Shown here in pieces: positions 15,997-23,661 of a stretch of DNA of 64,000 nt. The notes beneath the pieces were generated by a model, which saw only the letters and a list, made by a program, of their open reading frames with translations, was not told where the DNA came from and did not search any database. The position numbers and the translations under genes are program-made. How positions within the stretch are numbered: the stretch's first letter is position 1; the number at the start of each line of letters is the position of its first letter. Source of the stretch: Streptomyces sp. YS415 (lineage in GTDB: Bacteria; Actinomycetota; Actinomycetes; Streptomycetales; Streptomycetaceae); assembly GCF_023544665.1 (NCBI RefSeq), contig NZ_JAMJFL010000011.1, positions 62,001 through 126,000 on the forward strand. Reading direction: 5' to 3'.

Positions 15997-17436
15997 TCAG
16001 CCGTCCAGCGACGTCATGACGTGCTTGATCCGCGTGTAGTCGTCGAAGCCGTACCCCGAGAGGTCCTTGCCGTAGCCGGACTTCTTGAAGCCGCCGTGCG
16101 GCATCTCCGCGACCAGCGGGATGTGCGTGTTGATCCAGACGCAGCCGAAGTCCAGCGACTTCGACATCCGCATCGCGCGCGCGTGGTCCTTGGTCCACAC
16201 CGAGGAGGCGAGGGCGTAGTCCACGCCGTTCGCCCACTCGACGGCCTGCGCCTCGTCCGAGAAGGACTGGACGGTGATGACCGGCCCGAAGACCTCGTTC
16301 TGGATGATCTCGTCGTCCTGCCGGAGCCCGGAGACGACGGTCGCCGCGTAGAAGTAGCCCTTGTCGCCGACCCGCTGACCGCCGGCCTCGACCTTGGCGT
16401 GCGCGGGCAGCCGCTCGATGAAGCCGGAGACCTGCTTGAGCTGGTTGGGGTTGTTCAGCGGGCCGAAGAGCACGTCCTCGTCGTCCGGCTGGCCCGTCTT
16501 CGTCTCGGCGGCGGCCTTGGCGAGCGCGGCCACGAACTCGTCGTGGATGGACTCCTGGACGAGGACGCGGGTGGCGGCCGTGCAGTCCTGGCCGGCGTTG
16601 AAGAAGCCCGCGACGGAGATGTCCTCGACGGCCTTGGGGATGTCGGTGTCCTCGAAGACGACGACCGGCGCCTTGCCGCCCAGCTCCAGGTGGACCCGCT
16701 TGAGGTCCTTGGCCGCGGACTCGGCGACCGACATGCCGGCGCGGACCGAGCCGGTGATGGAGGCCATCGCCGGGGTCGGGTGCTCGACCATCAGGCGGCC
16801 GGTGTCCCGGTCGCCGGTGACGACGTTGAAGACGCCCTTGGGCAGGATCGAGCCGATGATGTCGGCGATCAGGACGGTCGAGGCCGGGGTGGTGTCCGAC
16901 GGCTTCAGCACGACCGTGTTGCCCGCCGCGATGGCCGGGGCGAACTTCCACACGGCCATCATCATCGGGTAGTTCCACGGCGCGACCTGCGCGCAGACGC
17001 CGACCGGCTCACGGCGGACGATGGAGGTCATCCCCTCCATGTACTCACCGGCCGAGCGGCCCTCGAGCATGCGGGCCGCACCGGCGAAGAACCGGATCTG
17101 GTCCACCATCGGCGGGATCTCCTCGGACCGGGTCAGTCCGATCGGCTTGCCGGTGTTCTCCACCTCGGCCGCGATGAGCTCCTCGGCGCGCTCCTCGAAC
17201 GCGTCCGCGATCTTCAGGAGGGCCTTCTGGCGCTCGGCGGGGGTGGTGTCGCGCCAGGCGGGGAAGGCGCGGGCGGCGGCCTCCATGGCGGCGTCGACGT
17301 CCGCCTGCCCGGACAGCGGCGCGGTCGCGTACGCCTCGCCCGTCGCGGGGTTGACCACCTCGGTGGTCCGTCCGTCGGCGGCGTCCCGGAACTCACCGTC
17401 GATGTAATTGCGCAGACGACGCAGCTCGGTGCTCAC
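15997..17436 (-). CDS. aldehyde dehydrogenase, gamma-aminobutyraldehyde dehydrogenase-like
   Basis: ALDH-superfamily enzyme of 479 aa. NAD-binding segments are VAPWNYPMMMAVWK and GSVRAGMSV, the general base Glu is in LELGGKAPVVV, the nucleophile is Cys285 in GQDCTAATR, and the C-terminus carries EMPHGGFKKSGYGKDLS. Similar to but clearly distinct from the enzyme at 10010-11545, so the window has two aminoaldehyde dehydrogenases. It diverges from an Lrp/AsnC regulator and a class III aminotransferase. It probably oxidises the aldehyde that aminotransferase makes from putrescine or cadaverine. GTG 17436 is chosen for the ACAGGAGGCC ribosome site; the frame stays open upstream without family similarity. 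Confidence 0.9.
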   Translation of the reverse strand: MSTELRRLRNYIDGEFRDAADGRTTEVVNPATGEAYATAPLSGQADVDAAMEAAARAFPAWRDTTPAERQKALLKIADAFEERAEELIAAEVENTGKPIGLTRSEEIPPMVDQIRFFAGAARMLEGRSAGEYMEGMTSIVRREPVGVCAQVAPWNYPMMMAVWKFAPAIAAGNTVVLKPSDTTPASTVLIADIIGSILPKGVFNVVTGDRDTGRLMVEHPTPAMASITGSVRAGMSVAESAAKDLKRVHLELGGKAPVVVFEDTDIPKAVEDISVAGFFNAGQDCTAATRVLVQESIHDEFVAALAKAAAETKTGQPDDEDVLFGPLNNPNQLKQVSGFIERLPAHAKVEAGGQRVGDKGYFYAATVVSGLRQDDEIIQNEVFGPVITVQSFSDEAQAVEWANGVDYALASSVWTKDHARAMRMSKSLDFGCVWINTHIPLVAEMPHGGFKKSGYGKDLSGYGFDDYTRIKHVMTSLDG

Positions 17437-17606
17437 TGCCGGCCTCCTGTCAGGGGTTCTACTGTCCGATTGCTGAGACACCCACCCTAATCGGCAAGCC
17501 GACGTTTTCAACACCCCCGATCCCACTCGAACTGCGAAATCCGCAGGACTCACACACGTAAACAACGAATTTCATCGCCTCGCCCTTGCGAAACTGTCGA
17601 GACCTC
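17437..17606. promoter_or_regulatory. divergent promoter region with candidate Lrp/AsnC sites
   Basis: 170-bp region, AT-richer than its surroundings, between the aldehyde dehydrogenase and the Lrp/AsnC gene. It holds CTGCGAAATCCGCAG (17532-17546, 5-bp arms around AAATC) and CGAATTTCATCG (12 bp, about 17567). Both have the AT-centred dyad form of Lrp-type sites. The regulator beside them is the natural candidate to bind. No unambiguous -35/-10 pair was assigned. Confidence 0.45.
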
Positions 17607-18137
17607 GTGCACAGTGAGGTCGTGGCCAGTCGAAGCGCAGACCCCCGGGACTCTCGTGAGTCCCCCCGCGAATCCAGGAACGGCAGCTCGCCGCACCTGG
17701 ACGCCGTCTCCCTCGCCATCATCGAACAGCTCCAGGAGGACGGCCGCCGGCCGTACGCCGCCATCGGCAAGGCCGTGGGCCTCTCCGAGGCGGCCGTGCG
17801 CCAGCGCGTCCAGAAGCTGCTCGACCAGGGCGTGATGCAGATCGTCGCCGTCACGGACCCGCTCACCGTGGGCTTCCGGCGCCAGGCGATGGTCGGCATC
17901 CATGTCGAGGGTGACGTGGAGTCCGTGGCCGACGCGCTCACCGCGATGCCCGAATGCGAGTACGTCGTGATGACAGCGGGCTCCTTCGACCTGATGGTGG
18001 AGATCGTCTGCGAGGACGACGACCACCTGCTGGAAGTCATCAACCGCCGTATCCGAGCCATCCCCGGAGTGCGCTCCACCGAGAGCTTCGTCTACTTGAA
18101 GCTCAAGAAGCAGACCTACATGTGGGGAACCCGATAG
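17607..18137 (+). CDS. Lrp/AsnC-family transcriptional regulator
   Basis: DNA-binding regulator of 176 aa. A low-complexity start is followed by the HTH domain (LDAVSLAIIEQLQEDGRRPYAAIGKAVGLSEAAVRQRVQKLLDQG). The C-terminal RAM/AsnC ligand domain reads VGIHVEGDVESVADALTAMPECEYVVMTAGSFDLMVEIVCEDDDHLLEVI. It lies 19 bp before the aminotransferase and diverges from the aldehyde dehydrogenase, so it most likely controls both. From memory, an Lrp/AsnC-type polyamine regulator, EpuRI, has been described in S. coelicolor at this locus, and this may be the orthologue. Start: GTG 17607 or GTG 17622; the ribosome sites do not decide. Confidence 0.87.
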   Translation: MHSEVVASRSADPRDSRESPRESRNGSSPHLDAVSLAIIEQLQEDGRRPYAAIGKAVGLSEAAVRQRVQKLLDQGVMQIVAVTDPLTVGFRRQAMVGIHVEGDVESVADALTAMPECEYVVMTAGSFDLMVEIVCEDDDHLLEVINRRIRAIPGVRSTESFVYLKLKKQTYMWGTR

Positions 18138-18156
18138 CCGTGAGGACCCGATAACC

Positions 18157-19521
18157 GTGAGCACCAAGGACCTCAGCCAGACCGCGTACGACCACTTGTG
18201 GATGCACTTCACCCGCATGTCCTCGTACGAGAACGCCCCCGTCCCCACCATCGTCCGGGGCGAGGGCACCTACATCTACGACGACAAGGGCAAGCGCTAC
18301 CTCGACGGGCTCGCGGGCCTGTTCGTGGTCCAGGCAGGCCACGGCCGCCAGGAGCTGGCCGAGACCGCCATGAAGCAGGCGCAGGAGCTCGCCTTCTTCC
18401 CGGTCTGGTCCTACGCCCACCCCAAGGCCGTCGAGCTGGCCGAGCGCCTGGCGAACGAGGCCCCCGGCGACCTCAACAAGGTCTTCTTCACCACCGGTGG
18501 CGGCGAGGCGGTCGAGACCGCCTGGAAGCTCGCCAAGCAGTACTTCAAGCTGACCGGCAAGCCGACCAAGTACAAGGTCATCTCCCGCGCGGTCGCCTAC
18601 CACGGCACCCCGCAGGGCGCCCTGTCCATCACCGGCCTGCCGGCGCTGAAGGCCCCCTTCGAGCCGCTGGTCCCGGGCGCGCACAAGGTGCCGAACACCA
18701 ACATCTACCGCGCCCCGATCTACGGCGACGACCCGGAGGCCTTCGGCCGCTGGGCCGCCGACCAGATCGAGCAGCAGATCCTGTTCGAGGGTCCCGAGAC
18801 GGTCGCCGCGGTGTTCCTGGAGCCCGTGCAGAACGCCGGTGGCTGCTTCCCGCCCCCGCCCGGCTACTTCCAGCGGGTGCGCGAGATCTGCGACCAGTAC
18901 GACGTGCTGCTCGTCTCGGACGAGGTCATCTGCGCCTTCGGCCGGCTGGGCACGACCTTCGCCTGCGACAAGTTCGGCTACGTTCCGGACATGATCACCT
19001 GCGCCAAGGGCATGACCTCGGGCTACTCCCCGATCGGCGCCTGCATCATCTCCGACCGCCTGGCCGAGCCGTTCTACAAGGGCGACAACACCTTCCTGCA
19101 CGGCTACACCTTCGGCGGCCACCCGGTCTCCGCGGCGGTCGGCGTCGCCAACCTCGACCTGTTCGAGCGCGAGGGCCTCAACCAGCACGTGCTCGACAAC
19201 GAGGGCGCCTTCCGCGCCACGCTGGAGAAGCTGTACGACCTGCCGATCGTCGGCGACGTCCGCGGCAACGGCTTCTTCTACGGCATCGAGCTGGTCAAGG
19301 ACAAGCACACCAAGGAGTCCTTCACCGACGAGGAAACCGAGCGCGTGCTCTACAACTTCCTCTCCAAGGCACTCTTCAACAACGGCCTGTACTGCCGTGC
19401 CGACGACCGCGGCGACCCGGTCATCCAGCTCTCCCCGCCGCTGATCTCCAACCAGGAGACGTTCGACGAGATCGAGCAGATCCTGCGCGCGACGCTGACG
19501 GAGGCGTGGACGAAGCTCTAG
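18157..19521 (+). CDS. class III aminotransferase, probable putrescine/diamine aminotransferase
   Basis: PLP enzyme of 454 aa resembling SpuC/YgjG-like diamine:pyruvate transaminases. It shows LDGLAGLFVVQAGHGR, the phosphate-binding FFTTGGGEAVETAWKLAKQY, AVAYHGTPQGALS, the Asp in LLVSDEVICAFGRLG and the Schiff-base Lys in MITCAKGMTSGYSP. GYTFGGHPVSAAVGVANL completes the site. GTG start with the preceding regulator only 19 bp away, so they are co-transcribed. It would convert putrescine to 4-aminobutyraldehyde, handed to the divergently encoded dehydrogenase. Exact amine donor unproven. Transcription stops at a strong hairpin at 19546. Confidence 0.85.
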   Translation: MSTKDLSQTAYDHLWMHFTRMSSYENAPVPTIVRGEGTYIYDDKGKRYLDGLAGLFVVQAGHGRQELAETAMKQAQELAFFPVWSYAHPKAVELAERLANEAPGDLNKVFFTTGGGEAVETAWKLAKQYFKLTGKPTKYKVISRAVAYHGTPQGALSITGLPALKAPFEPLVPGAHKVPNTNIYRAPIYGDDPEAFGRWAADQIEQQILFEGPETVAAVFLEPVQNAGGCFPPPPGYFQRVREICDQYDVLLVSDEVICAFGRLGTTFACDKFGYVPDMITCAKGMTSGYSPIGACIISDRLAEPFYKGDNTFLHGYTFGGHPVSAAVGVANLDLFEREGLNQHVLDNEGAFRATLEKLYDLPIVGDVRGNGFFYGIELVKDKHTKESFTDEETERVLYNFLSKALFNNGLYCRADDRGDPVIQLSPPLISNQETFDEIEQILRATLTEAWTKL

Positions 19522-19545
19522 CCCTCGAAGGCCGAGCCGTCCGTC

Positions 19546-19592
19546 CGGCCCGGGGTGCACCCATCCGAGTGAGAAGGGTGCACCCCGGGCCG
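19546..19592 (+). terminator. terminator after the aminotransferase
   Basis: Perfect 17-bp arms (19546-19562 and 19576-19592, CGGCCCGGGGTGCACCC and its complement) enclose a 13-nt loop, 24 bp after the stop codon. There is no real U-tract, as is common in Streptomyces. Confidence 0.85.
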
Positions 19593-19714
19593 CGTGCTGT
19601 CCGGGCTCCTCCGCCGGGATCCTTAGCGTGCCTGGTAACCGATCGGCCCTGCTGTCGTTCCCCCGCACGGGGGACCACGGCAGGGAAAACGGATCAGAAC
19701 GAGGTGTTACGCGC

Positions 19715-20455
19715 ATGGAGGCCCCGCCCGACAACGATGTGCTCTGGGCCCGCGCCCTGCACTTCACCCACCCCGACGGCTCGCCCGCGCTCGGCGGTGT
19801 CTCGCTCGGTGTCCGGGAGGGCGAGATCCTCGCCGTCAGCGGGCCCCGCGGCAGCGGCAAGTCGACGCTCCTGCGCTGCCTCTCCGGCCAGACCCCGGCG
19901 CAGCGCGGCGAGATCTGGTTCAACAGCGTGCCGGTGCACACCATGGGCCCCGCCGACCGCGAACGGCTGCGCCGGGACCGCTTCGGCTGGATCGACCCCG
20001 AGCCGGTACTGGTCCCCGAGCTCAACGTCTGGGAGAACGCGGCCCTGCTGCTGATGCTGCGCGGCACCGGCCGCAGCCGCGCCAAGACGGCCGCGCTGGA
20101 ATGGCTGGAGCGCCTCGACATCGGTGACCGGGCCCGCAAGCGCCCGCGGGAGCTGACCCAGGCGCAGCGCCAGCGCGTTTGCATCGCCCGCGCGCTGGCC
20201 CCGGGGCCCACGGTCCTCTTCGCGGACGAGCCGACGGCGCCGCTGCACCGCGCCGACCGCGCGCACGTCCTGCGGACGCTCACGACGGCGGCCCGCTCGC
20301 ACGGCATCACGGTGGTCCTGGCGACCCACGACGCGGAGACCGCGGCCCTGGCCGACCGCACGGTGTCCCTGCTGGACGGGCGCCGCGTGAACACGGTGCA
20401 CCTGCCCCCGATGGCCGAAGCGGAAGGCCGGGCCGCGTGCTCGCTCTCCGCCTGA
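19715..20455 (+). CDS. ABC transporter ATP-binding protein
   Basis: Cytoplasmic ATPase of 246 aa for the permease encoded next. Walker A GPRGSGKST lies at about 39-47, Walker B is TVLFADEPTAPL, and the H-loop is LATHDAET. The signature is unusual, LTQAQRQR instead of LSGGQ, and the residue after Walker B's Glu-Pro-Thr is Ala rather than the usual Gly/Ser. Overall layout (FtsE/LolD/MacB type, D-loop weakly conserved) suggests an exporter or membrane-remodelling system rather than import. The permease start lies inside the end of this gene (19-bp overlap). ATG 19715 is chosen for GAGG upstream. Confidence 0.85.
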   Translation: MEAPPDNDVLWARALHFTHPDGSPALGGVSLGVREGEILAVSGPRGSGKSTLLRCLSGQTPAQRGEIWFNSVPVHTMGPADRERLRRDRFGWIDPEPVLVPELNVWENAALLLMLRGTGRSRAKTAALEWLERLDIGDRARKRPRELTQAQRQRVCIARALAPGPTVLFADEPTAPLHRADRAHVLRTLTTAARSHGITVVLATHDAETAALADRTVSLLDGRRVNTVHLPPMAEAEGRAACSLSA

Positions 20456-21837
20456 CCCGCCGCGCCCACCCCGCCGTACAACTGCGCCGCCTGCTGGTGG
20501 CGACGGCTTCGGCGGGCACGGGCTTCCTGCTCCTGTGCACCCTGGGCCACGCGATGACCCATCCCGGCTCCCCCGGTGCGTCCTTCCTCCGCCTGACCTG
20601 GTGCGCGGCGCCCCTGACCGCGACCGTCTACTTCGCGGTGGCGGTGGCCCGCACCGACCCGGGCACCCGCCCGCGCCCCGGCCTGTCGGCGATCGGTCTG
20701 GGGCCGGTCCGCCTGATGGCCGTCTCGGCGACGACCACCGCCCTGTCCACCCTGCTCGGCTCCATGCTCGCGCTGCTGTTCTTCCTCCACCTGCGCGGCG
20801 ACCTGACGGGCATGCCGTTCGACGGCGCGGCGGCGGAGTTCCTGGCGGCGTCGCAGCCGCTGCCCCTTCCGGCAGCCCTGACCCTGCTGTGCCTGGTCCC
20901 GGCGGCAGCGTCCCTGGCGGTGGCGGTGACGCTCCGGCCGAGAGAGGCACGGTCCACCGCGGGAGAGGGACTGCGGCGCTTCGGCCGGTTCGGGTCCCAG
21001 GGCAGCTCGGCGGCCCGGGAGACGTTCGGCGCGTACGGACGGTTCGGCGCGCGGTTCCGCCAGGCCACCGGCGGCCGGGCGGCCGGGGCGGCTCCCGGCG
21101 CGCAGACCGGCGGCGCGGGCCCGCGCGGCGAGGCGCCCGGCAGCGGCGACCCGGGGCGGGCAGCCCCGCAGCCGCGGGCGGGCGAGGAGGCTCCGCCCGC
21201 CCGGGTCCCGGAGGCCCCGCAGGCCACCGCCACCCCCTCCGGCCTCCCCTGGGGCACGGCCATCCTCGCCGCGGGCCTGGCCGTGGAGGCGTACGCCAGT
21301 GCGGCCACCACGCACGCCACCAGGATGCCCTCCGGCCTTCCCACGGGTCCCGCCGCCGTCCTCGTCGGCTGGGCCCTGACCGCGGTCGGCCTCGCGCTGG
21401 CCGGCCCGGGACTCACCCACCTGTGCGGCCGGCTGCTGCAGTCGGTGCGCCCCGGCGCGCTGCGCCTCCTGGCCGGCCGGGTCCTCATGGAGGAGGCCAC
21501 CAGGATCGGCCGCCCCCTCGGTGTGGTCTGCGCCGTCACCTCCGCCGCGTACGCCATGGCCGTCCTGCACGACCCCGCGGCGGACGGACGCACCCTGGGC
21601 CCGCTCACCACCCTCGGCGCGACCGTGGTCACCGGCTGCGCGGTGGCCACCCTCCTCACCGCCGCCATCGAGGCACGGCAGGCCCGCGCCGACACCACGG
21701 CCGCCCTGCTCCGCCTCGGCGCCCCGCCCACGGTGCTGCGCAGCGCCGCGGCCCTGCGCGCGGGCGCCCTCCTGGCCGTCTTCGGCCCGATCACCCTGAT
21801 CGTCGCCGAACTCGCGGCGCTGCCGCTGGCCCGCTGA
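20437..21837 (+). CDS. ABC transporter permease-like membrane protein
   Basis: 466-aa membrane protein coupled to the ATPase before it by a 19-bp overlap. The N-terminal half has about four membrane segments (RLLVATASAGTGFLLLCTLG, LMAVSATTTALSTLLGSMLALLFFL, LPAALTLLCLVPAAASLAVAVTL). A disordered cytoplasmic linker follows (about 175-265, rich in Gly, Ala, Pro, Arg), then four more segments. The half ending TAAIEARQARADTTAALLRLGAPPTVLR resembles the coupling region of FtsX/MacB-type permeases (usually RRREIAVLRALGA). Substrate unknown. GTG 20437 is the likely start; the frame stays open upstream within the ATPase gene. Confidence 0.75.
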   Translation: MLALRLTRRAHPAVQLRRLLVATASAGTGFLLLCTLGHAMTHPGSPGASFLRLTWCAAPLTATVYFAVAVARTDPGTRPRPGLSAIGLGPVRLMAVSATTTALSTLLGSMLALLFFLHLRGDLTGMPFDGAAAEFLAASQPLPLPAALTLLCLVPAAASLAVAVTLRPREARSTAGEGLRRFGRFGSQGSSAARETFGAYGRFGARFRQATGGRAAGAAPGAQTGGAGPRGEAPGSGDPGRAAPQPRAGEEAPPARVPEAPQATATPSGLPWGTAILAAGLAVEAYASAATTHATRMPSGLPTGPAAVLVGWALTAVGLALAGPGLTHLCGRLLQSVRPGALRLLAGRVLMEEATRIGRPLGVVCAVTSAAYAMAVLHDPAADGRTLGPLTTLGATVVTGCAVATLLTAAIEARQARADTTAALLRLGAPPTVLRSAAALRAGALLAVFGPITLIVAELAALPLAR

Positions 21838-21955
21838 GCGGCCCCGGAGCCGGCACCAGAAATCCGTACGAAAAAAATCACCGGACCGCGATGAGTTCCG
21901 CCCGGCCCTCCGGTCTAATCCCACGTAACGACCGACATTGAGGGAGAGACTCCAG

Positions 21956-22363
21956 ATGTACCAGCAGATGATCTTCGTGAACCTGCCCGTTGCCGACCTC
22001 GACGCCTCGAAGAAGTTCTTCACGGAGCTGGGCTACTCGATCAACGCCCAGTTCAGCGACGAGAACACGGCGAGTGTCGTGATCAGCGAGACCATCGTGG
22101 CGATGCTCCTCGCCAAGCCCTTCTACGCGACCTTCACCGACAAGGAGATCGCGGACGCCACGAAGACCAGCGAGGTGCTGATCTGTCTGAGCGCCGAGAG
22201 CCGCGAGAAGGTCGACGAGCTGGTGGAGAAGGCGGTCGCGGCCGGCGGCACCGCCTCCGCGAAGGTCCAGGACATGGGCTTCATGTACGGCCGCGGCTTC
22301 GACGACCTCGACGGCCACAGCTGGGAGGTCGTGTGGATGGACCCCGCCGCGGTCGAGGGCTGA
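21956..22363 (+). CDS. VOC-family (glyoxalase/bleomycin-resistance fold) protein
   Basis: 135-aa VOC-fold protein of the PhnB/YaeR-like 'lactoylglutathione lyase-like' group. It has two beta-alpha-beta-beta-beta modules, from QMIFVNLPVADLDASKKFFTELGY to YGRGFDDLDGHSWEVVWMDP. D-G-H-S-W-E near the end supplies the usual C-terminal metal ligand Glu. Substrate cannot be told. ATG 21956 has AGGGAGAG 7 nt upstream; the in-frame codon at 21938 has nothing. A monocistronic unit with its own leader. Confidence 0.88.
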   Translation: MYQQMIFVNLPVADLDASKKFFTELGYSINAQFSDENTASVVISETIVAMLLAKPFYATFTDKEIADATKTSEVLICLSAESREKVDELVEKAVAAGGTASAKVQDMGFMYGRGFDDLDGHSWEVVWMDPAAVEG

Positions 22364-22389
22364 ACCACCACCGTGTCTAGCATGGGCGG

Positions 22390-23511
22390 GTGCAGACGAT
22401 GCCCGCCCATGCGGCCCACCACGGCGACCGTGAGATCGAGACGCTCCAGGAGTTCGACGCCACCGTCTCGGCCCGCGGCACCCTCGCCGGATTCCGGATC
22501 CAGGCCGTCGATCTGACGGACCGCACCCGCGAGTTGCTCGCCACGGACACGGCGGGCGCCGTCTTCCTCGGCTGCGCGATGCGCGAGGAAGCGGCCGTGA
22601 AGATCCGCGCGGACGGCGCCTTGGTCTTCCCGCCGGTACCGGACCTCGCCTTCGACCCGTACCGGGGCCTGCTCTACTCCCCCGACGAACTGTTCACCGG
22701 GCTGGACCGGGGCTACGAACAGACCCCCGACGCCCTCGCCTACGCCTGGTTCCAGCGGACCAAGGCGGACGGCGACATCTTCGCCTCGATGCTCCGCGCG
22801 GTCCACGACGACGCCGTCTCCGACGCCCTCGACGAACTCCTGCGCGGTACCCGGGTCGTGGGGGTGATGGGCGGTCACGCGATGGCCCGCGGCACGGAGG
22901 CGTACGCCGGTGCGGCCCGTCTCGGCCGGGAGCTGACCCGCGAGGGCTTCGTGGTCGCCACCGGTGGCGGCCCGGGCGCGATGGAGGCGGCGAACCTCGG
23001 CGCGTATGCCGCACCCTACGGCGACACCATGCTCACCGAGGCGCTCCAACTCCTCGCCAAGGAACCGCGGTTCACCCCCTCGATCACCGCCTGGGCGGCC
23101 GCGGCCTTCGAGGTCCGCACCCGCTGGCCCAAGGGCGGCGGCTCCATCGGCATCCCCACCTGGTTCTACGGCCACGAGCCACCCAACGCCTTCGCCGCGC
23201 ACATCGCCAAGTACTTCGCCAACGCCACCCGCGAGGACGGCCTGCTGGCTCGCTGCAACGCGGGCGTGGTCTTCCTGCCCGGCGCCGCCGGCACCGTGCA
23301 GGAGATCTTCGACAACACCACGCCGAACTACTACGAGTCGCGCGGCGAGCCCACCTCGATGGTGCTGGTCGACCGGGCGCACTGGACGGAGAAGCTGCCG
23401 GCCTGGCCGCTGCTGCGGTCGCTGGCGCGGGAGCGCTCGATGGAGTCCCGGATCGCGCTGGTCGACCGGATCGAGGAGGCTCCGCAGGCGTTGAAACGTC
23501 TCGGTGGTTAA
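22390..23511 (+). CDS. LOG/TIGR00730-like Rossmann-fold nucleotide-binding protein
   Basis: 373-aa protein of the lysine-decarboxylase-like/LOG superfamily. An N-terminal domain of about 150 residues (LQEFDATVSARGTLAGFRIQAVDLT) precedes the catalytic fold. There GGGPGAMEAANLGAYA replaces the classic GGGPGIMEAAN, and LPGAAGTVQEIFD replaces PGGxGTxxE. LOG members cleave nucleoside 5'-monophosphates at the N-glycosidic bond; the longer PpnN-type members also carry an N-terminal domain. The loss of the second Gly in the phosphate loop (PGAAG) may change activity. Start GTG 22390; ATG 22399 is an alternative. Follows the VOC gene by 26 bp. Confidence 0.82.
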   Translation: MQTMPAHAAHHGDREIETLQEFDATVSARGTLAGFRIQAVDLTDRTRELLATDTAGAVFLGCAMREEAAVKIRADGALVFPPVPDLAFDPYRGLLYSPDELFTGLDRGYEQTPDALAYAWFQRTKADGDIFASMLRAVHDDAVSDALDELLRGTRVVGVMGGHAMARGTEAYAGAARLGRELTREGFVVATGGGPGAMEAANLGAYAAPYGDTMLTEALQLLAKEPRFTPSITAWAAAAFEVRTRWPKGGGSIGIPTWFYGHEPPNAFAAHIAKYFANATREDGLLARCNAGVVFLPGAAGTVQEIFDNTTPNYYESRGEPTSMVLVDRAHWTEKLPAWPLLRSLARERSMESRIALVDRIEEAPQALKRLGG

Positions 23512-23549
23512 TGAGAGGGCAAAGCCAAGGTGCTTGTCCGGCATGTGCG

Positions 23550-23577
23550 TTGACACTTCTTACACAGCGCTTATAAA
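23550..23577 (+). promoter_or_regulatory. near-consensus sigma-70 type promoter
   Basis: TTGACA (23550-23555) and TATAAA (23572-23577) are separated by 16 bp. This is the cleanest vegetative promoter in the window. Transcription would begin near 23584, which rules out the in-frame GTG at 23581 as start of the LAETG gene and gives a leader of about 80 nt. Confidence 0.85.
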
Positions 23578-23661
23578 CCTGTGAGCCTCCCGGGAGTGGA
23601 GAAGCGGGTGCGTCTCCGCTCCCTCAACCCCCCGCAATTGCACACCATGCGAAGGACCAAC

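Noticed and set aside
10010..17436. Recent duplication giving the two aldehyde dehydrogenases
   Set aside because: The proteins differ throughout (for example in the Cys region flanks and N-termini), so any duplication is old or they came separately.
18103..22023. 1306-codon open frame on the minus strand
   Set aside because: Antisense shadow of the aminotransferase and ABC genes. Composition is Arg/Gly/Ala/Gln with no domain, as expected in very GC-rich DNA.
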